6,937 nucleotides of DNA from Methanomassiliicoccaceae archaeon UBA537 (GTDB lineage Archaea; Thermoplasmatota; Thermoplasmata; Methanomassiliicoccales; Methanomethylophilaceae), in NCBI GenBank assembly GCA_002504495.1, contig DATC01000050.1, positions 1 through 6,937 on the forward strand, read 5' to 3'. Positions 1 through 6,273 of the stretch are shown here, in pieces. Under the pieces are notes generated by a model. That model was not told the DNA's origin. It made no database searches and saw only the letters and a list, made by a program, of their open reading frames with translations. The position numbers and the translations under genes are program-made. Every line of letters begins with the position of its first letter. Position 1 is the first letter of the stretch.

Positions 1-655
1 GATGATCGCCAGGTCGTCGGTCGAAGGAGATATCGAGGTTCCCGTTGCGGAGATAGATCATAGCGATGAAGTTCTCGACATTGCTGTATCCCCTCGCCAC
101 CCTCTTGGTAGTCTGGATGAGCGAGTTCAGGCCTTCGGCGTATCCGTTGCTCACGGGGTGGTCGTACCATGCGAGGATCCCTTCGCGTCTCGAACGGATC
201 GTCTCGGCAAGACGGGCCATATCAGGTATGCCGGAATCGATGCATGCATCGTACCACAGATCCAGGACCTTCGAGGCCGCATCCTTCTCGCCATAATCGT
301 AGATGCTGGCCAGGACGTTCTTCAGACGATAGCATTCCGATACCTCCTTGAAGTCTGAGACCACCTTCATCAGTCCGTCGTACTCCTCGCAGCTGAGAGA
401 AGAGGGGTTCATCATCAGCATTTTGCGCATCCCTCTCAGCTTGCGTTGGTCCCGCATGTACCTTCTGACCACGTCGTCCATGGCCTCGTTGGCCAGCTTC
501 ACCGCATGGAAGCGGTCGTAAACCACGACCGCCGACCCGAAATTGCGTCTGACCCCCGCCGGATAGGCATCTCCGAGATCGCAGCTCACCACGCATATCC
601 CGTCGGGATCCCCGTGTCCGCACATCTTTAAGCACTTGCGACACTGACATCCCAT
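1..655 (-). pseudogene. ISL3-family transposase, C-terminal half only (remnant; also cut by window edge)
   Basis: One minus-strand frame stays open from about 658 down to base 1. From about position 620 leftward it reads as the C-terminal half of an ISL3-type DDE transposase. The signature parts are the second catalytic Asp context (VVSCDLGDAYPAGV), the following VYDRFHAVKLANEA block, and near the left end the third acidic residue block HPVSNGYAEGLNSLIQ followed by KRVARGYSNVENF. These enzymes cut and paste insertion sequences using a DDE metal site. The N-terminal zinc-binding region, helix-turn-helix and first catalytic Asp are absent, and in-frame codons beyond about 622 do not look like transposase and soon hit a stop. 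No terminal inverted repeat is visible. The element is therefore truncated at the right and cannot be active as it stands. How much lies beyond the left edge is unknown. The frame ends within 2 bases of the Ada-like start on the other strand. Confidence 0.82.
625..633 (+). promoter_or_regulatory. Possible TATA element for the Ada-like gene
   Basis: The sequence tctttaagc lies about 22-29 bases before the ATG at 654. That spacing would put transcription start at or just before the start codon, giving a leaderless mRNA, which fits the absence of any GGAGG-like site before this ATG. The match to an archaeal TATA box is weak, and the site sits at the edge of the transposase remnant, so this is tentative. 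Confidence 0.3.
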
Positions 656-917
656 GGCCCTGAACCTCACCGACGACCAGAAATACGAGATCTGCTACAG
701 GCGGGATGCCGATTTCGACGGCGTCTTCTTCTTCGGTGCAAGAGATTCCGAGGTGTACTGCTGTCCATCATGCAAAGCACGCACCCCGCTACGCAGCAAG
801 ATACAGTACTATGAATCCAGAGAGGAGGCGGAGTCCATGGGATACAGGCCCTGCAAGCGCTGCCGTCCAGACCTTGTCCAAATGAAGGATCTTGACAGCG
901 TCTGGCTCCGTCCATAA
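654..917 (+). CDS. Stand-alone Ada-type metal-binding (methylphosphotriester) domain protein, 87 aa
   Basis: The whole protein corresponds to the N-terminal zinc domain of the bacterial Ada DNA-methylation repair regulator (Ada_Zn_binding family). A YRRDADFDGVFFFG stretch comes first, then VYCCPSCKARTP, a spacer with YYESREEAESMGY, and finally RPCKRCRPD. The four cysteines that bind zinc in Ada (two in the CxxxC-like PSC region, two in the CKRC pair) are all present. In Ada the first of them accepts a methyl group from DNA phosphotriesters. An extra Cys replaces the usual Arg right after that first Cys. The AraC-type helix-turn-helix and the methyltransferase domain of full Ada are missing, and only about 12 residues follow the domain. 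The protein could be a stand-alone phosphotriester repair or sensor protein or simply a zinc-binding DNA-contact module; the function is inferred. The start at 654 has no visible ribosome binding site, and no other upstream in-frame start looks better. Confidence 0.8.
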   Translation: MALNLTDDQKYEICYRRDADFDGVFFFGARDSEVYCCPSCKARTPLRSKIQYYESREEAESMGYRPCKRCRPDLVQMKDLDSVWLRP

Positions 918-945
918 GGATTTGTATTTATAATCTCGTATCTCG

Positions 946-956
946 CTTTATAAACA
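946..956 (+). promoter_or_regulatory. TATA-box promoter for the COG1600 gene
   Basis: The sequence ctttataaaca is a good archaeal TATA element. It would place transcription start near 973-980 and leave a leader of roughly 30 bases before the ATG at 1007. A second AT-rich stretch, gtatttataat (924-934), lies just after the stop of the Ada-like gene and could be an alternative element. The leader contains GGTGGATC (997-1004), close to the GGAGGTGATC Shine-Dalgarno consensus. This supports 1007 as the start. Confidence 0.6.
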
Positions 957-1006
957 AACTCTGCGCATAGTATCCATGACCGAATTCGTCCGGTCGGTGG
1001 ATCGAT

Positions 1007-1801
1007 ATGATTCTAAAGGAGGAACTCAGGAATGTGGCCGAGATGAACGGCTTCCAGCTGTTCGGAGTCTCGGATCTGAAGAAAGTAGAGGAAACGCCCT
1101 TTCCAGAAGGAAGGGGGCTTCAAAGACCGTCGGAGATTATGCCAGAGGCTAAGTCTCTCATCATCATGGGAAAGGTTCTCTGGGATGAAGGCATGAATTT
1201 GTCGGTGTCGTCTGCAGGCGACGCGGATTTCAGCGGCGGAGGCTCGCTGGAGTAATACAACTTCTACTACAACCTTGTCGAGAACCTCGCCTGGAGGGTA
1301 TGCAACGAGATTGAACGGGAGTACGGCATCAAGGCAATTCCAGCGGTCACCATACACCTGAAGGTCTCGGCGATGCTCGCCGGTCTTGGGTGGATAGGTC
1401 ATAATACCTTGGTAATCACGCCCGAGTACGGGCCCCGCGTCCGTTGGGTTGGAATTCTGACCGATGCGGAGCTGAAACCCGACGAACCGTTTACCAGGGA
1501 TCTGTGCTCCGAGCAGGCGAAGTGCAAGGAACGCGACAGGTGCATCGCATCTTGTCCGTACAGGGCGATCGTTCCAGGTCCGTCCCAAGACGTAGAGCCT
1601 GGAAAAAAGGTGGACGTCGATTCCTGCGTGGTCCAACATGTATTCGATGCAGTGCCGACGCCTGAATTCGAAGCCCATATCCGCAGAATAACGCCTAGGG
1701 GCATGCTAGAATGCACACTCTGCAACCTGTCTTGCCCGTATGGGGACGATGTCAAGAACAGGATCATTCCCGAGAAGCTGGGGCTAGCAACGAACAATTG
1801 A
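1007..1801 (+). pseudogene. COG1600 / QueG-like 4Fe-4S protein, interrupted by in-frame TAA at codon 83
   Basis: Read through one ochre codon at 1253-1255, a single frame spans 264 codons. The part before it (MILKEELRN..., NGFQLFGVSDL) and the part after it (VSAMLAGLGWIGHNTLVITPEYG, then GILTDAELKPDEPF) together match the layout of epoxyqueuosine-reductase-like COG1600 proteins. Two [4Fe-4S] sites are visible, counting the TAA as codon 83: Cys167, 173, 179 and 183 (the last followed by Pro), Cys207, and Cys236, 239 and 243 (again followed by Pro). The spacing in the first cluster is wider than the CxxCxxCxxxCP of bacterial QueG, so the substrate need not be epoxyqueuosine; archaeal members are poorly characterised. 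All motifs after the stop are intact and in the same frame, so the lesion looks recent or is a sequencing error. TAA for TAC/TAT (Tyr) is the simplest change. Without read-through, the products would be an 82-residue fragment and, if a downstream ATG at 1373 is used, a 142-residue fragment containing all the cysteines. Codon choice is more A/T-ending than in the genes to the right. Confidence 0.8.
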
Positions 1802-1810
1802 ACAATCGAA

Positions 1811-1839
1811 TCCGGTCGGAGTTCCCGACCGGACCTTTT
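1811..1839 (+). terminator. Intrinsic-terminator-like hairpin after the COG1600 gene
   Basis: A perfect 9-base-pair stem (tccggtcgg at 1811-1819 with ccgaccgga at 1825-1833) with a 5-base loop starts 10 bases after the TGA stop. It is followed by cc and a short T run (1836-1839). This is the shape of a factor-independent terminator. Archaeal RNA polymerase responds mainly to the T run, which is short here, so efficiency is uncertain. Confidence 0.65.
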
Positions 1840-1948
1840 ACACATCCATCCATACCATCCGACTAATGGACCGAGATGCTCATTTAAAGCGGATTGCCGG
1901 ACACGGTAATCAGAGTGATTAAATAAAGTGTAAACCTTAATTTTTAAA
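1840..1948. other. Intergenic space between convergent genes, no gene seen
   Basis: This stretch separates the 3' ends of the plus-strand COG1600 gene and the minus-strand PHP gene. It contains a short catcc tandem (about 1843-1860), a small perfect inverted repeat aatca-gag-tgatt (1908-1920) and an AT-rich tract (1916-1950). On the minus strand the AT-rich tract gives T-rich RNA (ctttattt) after the PHP stop and may serve as its terminator. No open frame or RNA gene is supported. Confidence 0.5.
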
Positions 1949-2608
1949 TCACATACGTTTGAACCCTCTGAAGGCCCACTCCGTGATCGACTTGTAGCCG
2001 TACTTCAGAGTCTCCTTCATCCTGCGGCTCTGGCTGCAGACCACTGGACATTCGTTGGCCATGATGTGCGCCATGACCTCCTGCCAGGTCTTCAGATCGT
2101 CCGGAAGGACCACGTAGCCTTCTCCTATATGTCCGGGAGTGTGGGCGTCGCTGCCGGCGGTCATGGGCTTCCCGACCTTCTCCGCCAGCCTCTGCGACTT
2201 CACGTTCGCCGACGGGATCGACCTGCCGTTCCTGGCCTCTATCCCGTCGAACGGGTACGCTAGGGTGTTCTTCTCCCCCAGTCCGGACCACCATCTGTAC
2301 GGGTGGGCCGCGAACGCGTACCCTCCCGCCTCGTGGATCGCGTCTATGGTGTCCTGTATCGACATGTCACGGGGAATCAGCCTGTCGATCCCCAATGCGA
2401 CTATGTGCCCCTCGGCGGAGGACACCTCCTCCGCCGGGATTATGATGATCCTGCCGTTGTCCTTCAGCTCCTCGTAGGCGCGGAACTCGTTGTGGTCGGT
2501 CACCGCTATACAGCCGATGCCGAGCCTCTCCGCCGTGTCCAGGAGCTCCTCCAGAGTCGTGCGCCCGTCGTTGGAATAGAGGGTGTGGACGTGCAGGTCG
2601 GCCTTCAT
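1949..2608 (-). CDS. PHP-domain metal-dependent phosphoesterase, 219 aa
   Basis: This is a compact PHP (polymerase and histidinol phosphatase) domain protein, of the type that hydrolyses phosphoester bonds at a di- or trinuclear metal centre. Metal-ligand motifs occur in the expected order: DLHVH at residues 4-8, VTDHN with Asp38 and His39, a Glu pair at 60-61, EGH with His68, AHPYR with His102, and SDAH with Asp154 and His156. The middle contains a PHP_C-like HP...R segment. No polymerase or histidinol-phosphatase extension is present. Relatives such as the bacterial TrpH/RNase AM group act on nucleotides or RNA 5' ends; the substrate here is not evident. The start is fixed by the ATGA overlap with the metG stop (2605-2608), so the gene is probably translated by ribosomes finishing metG. 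The stop is TGA. No signal peptide or membrane segment is seen, so it should be cytoplasmic. Confidence 0.88.
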   Translation of the reverse strand: MKADLHVHTLYSNDGRTTLEELLDTAERLGIGCIAVTDHNEFRAYEELKDNGRIIIIPAEEVSSAEGHIVALGIDRLIPRDMSIQDTIDAIHEAGGYAFAAHPYRWWSGLGEKNTLAYPFDGIEARNGRSIPSANVKSQRLAEKVGKPMTAGSDAHTPGHIGEGYVVLPDDLKTWQEVMAHIMANECPVVCSQSRRMKETLKYGYKSITEWAFRGFKRM

Positions 2609-4854
2609 CTGACCGCCGCCCCGTCGACGAAGTCCATGGTGTCGACGGTTATGAAGCAGCCCTTGCCGTCGCCCATCGGGACGCGCTGGTCGCCGTCGTA
2701 GACGAAGGCGACGGCTTCGGGGGAGCCTTCGGGAGCGTCGCCGCCCAGGACCTTGCCGTCGACGACCTTTCCGACCTTGATGCAGACCTTCTCGAAATGC
2801 TTCATCTCGATCCTGCTGCTTCCGCAGTCGGGCAGCCCGCAGTCGACGCGGGTTCCGTTGGGCACGTCCGCCGAGGGCTTCAGGAGGAGCACCGAATGGC
2901 CTCCCATGTCCTCGTCGTCCAAAGCCATGAGCATGCCCTCCGACCTCACGCCGCGGAACTTCGCCGGCTTCAGATTGGCGATGACCAGTAGCCTCCTGTT
3001 CTCCATCTGCTCCCTCGGATAGAGGGATTTGAGGTTCGTCACTATCGTCCTGGGCTCGGCCTCTCCGAGGTCCACCTTCAGGACGTACAGCTTCTCCGCC
3101 TCGGGATGGTCGGCCACCTCCACGACGGTGCCCACCCTGATGTCTATCCTCCTGTAGTCCGCATACGGTCCGGAATCCTGCTGCGCCGCGACCGGCTTCT
3201 TCTGCTCTTCCACCTTGATCTCCTCCTTCTTCTCCTGCTCGATCTTCCTGTACACCGGAACCGGATCCTTCAGATCCTGTCCCGCCTTGACGGGAGCGAG
3301 GGCCTCGTCGAGACCGGCGGCCTCGATGCTTCCTTCGCATCCCATGAACTCCCAGATCCTCTGCGAGGAGGACGGCATGAACGGCCACATCATGATGCAC
3401 AGCGCCTTCGCTATGCGAAGGGCGGTGTTCATGGCCGCTCCACACGCATCCCTGTCCTCTTTGATCAGGGCCCAGGGCTTCGCCGCATCGAAGAACCTGT
3501 TGCCGAAGCGCGCAAGGTCCATGACGGCCTTGATCGCCCTCTTGAAGTCGCAGGACGCCATGAGCTCCCTGTACTCCGCCAGAGTCCTCTCGATCTCGGC
3601 GACCGTCTCCCCGTCCGTCTCCCCTGCGGGGATCGATCCGAAGTTCTTCCTGGTGAAGCTCAGCACCCTGTGATAGTAGTTGCCCAGGGTGGCGACCAGG
3701 TCGTTGTTGATCCTGGTGTCGAGATCGTCCCACGTGAACTCGGTGTCGTGGGTGTCCGGCATGTTGACCGAGAGATAGAACCTGATCTGGTCCGCATCGT
3801 ACTTCTTCAGCACGCTCGGCACATCTATCGCTCCGCCGTTGCTGCGGCTCTTGGACAGCTTCCCGCCGTTGATCATCAGGTACTCGTTGGCGGGGATGTC
3901 GTACGGAAGATCGAGTCCCCCCTCGCCCATGAGGATGGCGGGCCATATTATCGAATGGAACGGGATGTTGTCCTTCCCGATGAAGTAATAGTGCCTGACC
4001 TCCGGGTCCTTCCAGAACGCCTCCCAATAGTCCGGTCTACCGATCATCCTGGAGTACTCGACGGAATCGCTCAGGTACCCGATGACCGCATCGAACCATA
4101 CGTAGATGACCTTTCCGTCCCATCCCTCGAGGGGTATGGGGACTCCCCAGTCCATATCGCGGGTGATCGCCCTGTCGTTCAGCCCTCCGTCAAGCCAGTT
4201 CTTGGTGAACGACTTGACGTTGGCTCTCCAATAGTCCTTATCGGAGAGGAACTCGAGAAGAGGCTCCCTGAACGCACTGAGCTTCAGGAAGAAGTGCTCC
4301 GTGCTACGAATCTCGGGAGTGGCGCCGCACAGGGTGCAGTACGGCGACTTCAGCTCGCCGGTCTCGAAGGTGGTTCCGCATTGGTCGCATTGATCGCTAC
4401 GAGTCTTCTCGGCACCGCAGATGGGGCATACTCCCTCGACGTACCTGTCCGGAAGGAATCTGGCGCATTTCGGGCAGTAGTACTGCTCGGTGGCCTTCGT
4501 GTAGATGTAGCCCTTCTCCATCAGATCGAGGAACAGCTTCTGCGTGACCTCCGTATGGGTCGTGCAGTGCGTCTTCCCGAACAGCGAATACTCGATCCCC
4601 AGATCCTCTATGGCCTTCTTGTTGATCTGATGGAACTTCTCCGCGTACTGCTCGGGAGTCATGCCGTTCTTCTCGGCGGAGATGGTGATCGGGGTACCGT
4701 GCATGTCGGACCCGCCGACCATGAGCACCTCATTGCCTATCAGACGGTTGTATCTGCTGAACAGGTCCGCGGGGAGCAGGGATCCCGCGACGTGACCCAG
4801 ATGGATTGTGCCGTTGGCGTACGGCCAGGCGACGTTGACCACTATCTTCGACAT
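2605..4854 (-). CDS. metG: Methionyl-tRNA synthetase with C-terminal tRNA-binding domain, 749 aa
   Basis: This enzyme charges tRNA-Met with methionine using ATP. The class I catalytic core begins at once (VNVAWPYANG) with HLGH at 18-21 as the HIGH motif and KLSKS at 332-336 as the KMSKS loop. The inserted connective peptide carries four CxxC zinc pairs (Cys127/130, 143/146, 156/159, 173/176), the archaeal/E. coli-type arrangement. The helical anticodon-binding domain covers about 380-530. A charged Lys/Glu-rich linker (about 535-558) leads into an EMAPII/Trbp111-type OB-fold tRNA-binding domain (about 565-665). About 80 further residues follow that do not belong to that fold. The start at 4854 is preferred over an ATG eight codons upstream because it begins at the conserved core and is preceded by GGGGAG (4865-4860) at good spacing. 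The 5' end lies inside the open 3' extension of the MATE frame; the 3' end overlaps the PHP start by 4 bases. It is essential housekeeping and cytoplasmic. Confidence 0.97.
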   Translation of the reverse strand: MSKIVVNVAWPYANGTIHLGHVAGSLLPADLFSRYNRLIGNEVLMVGGSDMHGTPITISAEKNGMTPEQYAEKFHQINKKAIEDLGIEYSLFGKTHCTTHTEVTQKLFLDLMEKGYIYTKATEQYYCPKCARFLPDRYVEGVCPICGAEKTRSDQCDQCGTTFETGELKSPYCTLCGATPEIRSTEHFFLKLSAFREPLLEFLSDKDYWRANVKSFTKNWLDGGLNDRAITRDMDWGVPIPLEGWDGKVIYVWFDAVIGYLSDSVEYSRMIGRPDYWEAFWKDPEVRHYYFIGKDNIPFHSIIWPAILMGEGGLDLPYDIPANEYLMINGGKLSKSRSNGGAIDVPSVLKKYDADQIRFYLSVNMPDTHDTEFTWDDLDTRINNDLVATLGNYYHRVLSFTRKNFGSIPAGETDGETVAEIERTLAEYRELMASCDFKRAIKAVMDLARFGNRFFDAAKPWALIKEDRDACGAAMNTALRIAKALCIMMWPFMPSSSQRIWEFMGCEGSIEAAGLDEALAPVKAGQDLKDPVPVYRKIEQEKKEEIKVEEQKKPVAAQQDSGPYADYRRIDIRVGTVVEVADHPEAEKLYVLKVDLGEAEPRTIVTNLKSLYPREQMENRRLLVIANLKPAKFRGVRSEGMLMALDDEDMGGHSVLLLKPSADVPNGTRVDCGLPDCGSSRIEMKHFEKVCIKVGKVVDGKVLGGDAPEGSPEAVAFVYDGDQRVPMGDGKGCFITVDTMDFVDGAAVR

Positions 4855-6247
4855 ATGCGCTCCCCAGCGCGTACGCATGATTTAAAAGTCGTCGTGCCGA
4901 GGAGACCCTCTTCAGCACGATGCGCGCCTGGAGCCCCATCGCCAGCCCTCCGACGACCTCCGCCGCGAACGTGGCCCACCATATCGAGCCCAGGGTACCG
5001 AACGCGGTGCACGCCACGAAGAACAGCAGGCACAGCAGGAGGTTCCTGAAGAGGGTGTTGACCATCGCCCCCGTCGCCTTGTCCAGAGCCTGCATGAGGG
5101 ACGATCCCGTGTAGACCATCGACATCACCGGGAGGAATGCGGCGAATATCATGAACATCGATCTCGCATCGCCATAGAGATACGCGATGCCCTCCTCCAT
5201 CGTGAAGTACGATGCCAGAAGGCCCGAGGAAAGGGCCATCACCAGCGAGAGCGCCGCCGTGCTTATGATCGAGAACACGACGGCGTACCTGAAGGCGTCG
5301 GATATCATGTCGAAGCGCTTCATCCCGTACTCGGCGGAGCAGATCGCCACCATCGCACCTCCCATCGCCTGCGCGACCACGAGTATGAAGTTGGCGAACC
5401 TCCAGCCTGCGGCGTATATCCCGACGGCATCGGTGCCTCCGCAGCTGATCACCATGTAGTTCAGGAAGATGTTGAAGAAGTACATGATCGACAGCTCCAT
5501 GGCCTCCGGGGCTCCGACGGAGAGGATGTCCCTGCAGGCGGCCGGATCCCTGCCCATGTCCTTCCGGGAGATACGGACGTACATCGTCCTGTCACGCATG
5601 TACCAGTGCGCCGCGATGACCAGGGAGAGGAGGAACGCGGCCACCGTCGCCCATGCCGCTCCGGCGACGCCCATCCCGAGACCGTAGATGAGGATCGGGT
5701 CCAGGACTATGTTCAGAAGAGCTCCGGCGACCTGTATCGCCATGGACCTCTTGGCCGCCCCCTCTCCGCGCAGCATCCCGGAGACGACCCCGCTGAGGAT
5801 GATGAAGATGCTCGACAGGTAGATCGGATAGGCGTAGTCCAGGCAGTCGCCCGCCATGGAGCCGGCTCCCATGAGTCCCATGGATGATTCCGCCGTGACC
5901 AGCAAGAACACCGTGAGAACGGCGCCGACCAGCACGGAGATCCTTATGCCCTGTCCCGCGGCACGGCATGCGCGGGCGCGGTCCTTCTCTCCCACGCTAC
6001 GGGCTATGGCAGCGGATACCCCTATCCCGAGACCGTTCCCTATGCCTATGAGTATCGAGTATACCGGGTACACGATGCCGAGGGCCGCGAGCGCGTCGCC
6101 CCCTAGGGCCGCCACCCACGCGGTGTCGGCGATGTTGTTGAGCTGCTGGAAGAACAGCGCCACTCCTATCGGAAGCGCCAGGGCCGCTATGCCCTTCCTC
6201 TGGTCGCCAAGAAGCGTCCGCGTCCCCTCGGTCTCGATGCCCGACAT
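4730..6247 (-). CDS. MATE-family multidrug/cation antiporter, with suspicious 3' extension
   Basis: This is an integral membrane exporter with about 12 hydrophobic segments between residues 17 and 445, driven by a Na+ or H+ gradient. The two Asp residues important in the N-lobe of archaeal MATE transporters are present: Asp41 in the first helix (NNIADTAWV) and Asp183 in the fifth (NIVLDPILIYG). A DinF-like GxGxGIGVSAAIARSVGEKD loop follows TM2, and an MLRGEG segment follows TM4. The family is usually about 450-460 residues. Here the frame stays open for 505, and the last roughly 50 residues are Arg/Gln/Pro-rich, non-membrane and encoded by DNA that codes for the MetRS N-terminus in another frame. 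The natural end is probably near residue 450-455; see the finding on a possible 3' frameshift. The ATG at 6247 begins a typical short N-tail; no in-frame start lies upstream before the promoter, and no ribosome binding site is obvious. The substrate cannot be told from sequence. Confidence 0.88.
   Translation of the reverse strand: MSGIETEGTRTLLGDQRKGIAALALPIGVALFFQQLNNIADTAWVAALGGDALAALGIVYPVYSILIGIGNGLGIGVSAAIARSVGEKDRARACRAAGQGIRISVLVGAVLTVFLLVTAESSMGLMGAGSMAGDCLDYAYPIYLSSIFIILSGVVSGMLRGEGAAKRSMAIQVAGALLNIVLDPILIYGLGMGVAGAAWATVAAFLLSLVIAAHWYMRDRTMYVRISRKDMGRDPAACRDILSVGAPEAMELSIMYFFNIFLNYMVISCGGTDAVGIYAAGWRFANFILVVAQAMGGAMVAICSAEYGMKRFDMISDAFRYAVVFSIISTAALSLVMALSSGLLASYFTMEEGIAYLYGDARSMFMIFAAFLPVMSMVYTGSSLMQALDKATGAMVNTLFRNLLLCLLFFVACTAFGTLGSIWWATFAAEVVGGLAMGLQARIVLKRVSSARRLLNHAYALGSAYVEDSGQRRLAVRQRHNPSGSRRGIPAPRGPVQQIQPSDRQ
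4860..4865 (-). promoter_or_regulatory. Shine-Dalgarno site of metG
   Basis: On the minus strand GGGGAG is followed by 5 bases and then ATG at 4854. It decides between this start and the ATG at 4878, which has no such site and would place the start inside the TATA element region. Confidence 0.6.
4880..4888 (-). promoter_or_regulatory. TATA-box promoter of metG
   Basis: On the minus strand the sequence cttttaaat lies 26-34 bases before the metG ATG, a normal archaeal TATA position for a very short leader. It suggests that the metG-PHP pair has its own promoter rather than depending on the MATE transcript. The TAA inside this element (4884-4882) is also a stop codon in the frame one base on from the MATE frame. 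Confidence 0.55.
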
Positions 6248-6261
6248 GTCTCGTGGTCCAA

Positions 6262-6273
6262 CGTCGATCGACG
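6262..6273. promoter_or_regulatory. Perfect 12-base palindrome, candidate operator of the MATE gene
   Basis: The sequence cgtcgatcgacg reads identically on both strands. It sits 15-26 bases before the MATE ATG, immediately downstream of a minus-strand TATA-like element, a place where a dimeric repressor would block transcription. No regulator gene is in the window. It is about 37 bases or more from the plus-strand TATA of abce1. Confidence 0.4.

Noticed and set aside
222..650. 142-residue minus-strand frame at the left end
   Set aside because: It is a shadow of the transposase remnant, which is recognisable in a neighbouring minus-strand frame.
976..1006. ATG at 976 as the COG1600 start
   Set aside because: It is in a different frame (31 bases before 1007), and in-frame extension upstream of 1007 is blocked by TGA at 977-979.
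1253..1255. Recoded sense codon such as pyrrolysine
   Set aside because: Pyrrolysine uses TAG, and the codon is TAA. No recoding signal was recognised.
1881..1890. TATA-like catttaaagc in the convergent intergenic space
   Set aside because: No gene follows on the plus strand; it would only produce antisense RNA to the PHP gene, with no supporting evidence.
2611..4027. Long minus-strand open frame that continues upstream of the PHP start
   Set aside because: It lies in a second frame inside metG, with Arg/Gly/Gln-rich low-complexity translation and no family motifs. The real protein begins at 2608 with the DLHVH motif.
4854..4878. Upstream ATG for metG adding eight residues
   Set aside because: It would start next to the TATA element with no ribosome binding site and add nonconserved residues before the conserved catalytic core.
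3106..5049. 647-residue plus-strand open frame
   Set aside because: It is antisense to metG and the MATE 3' end. The translation is Leu/Val/Arg-rich without motifs, a typical GC-rich shadow frame.
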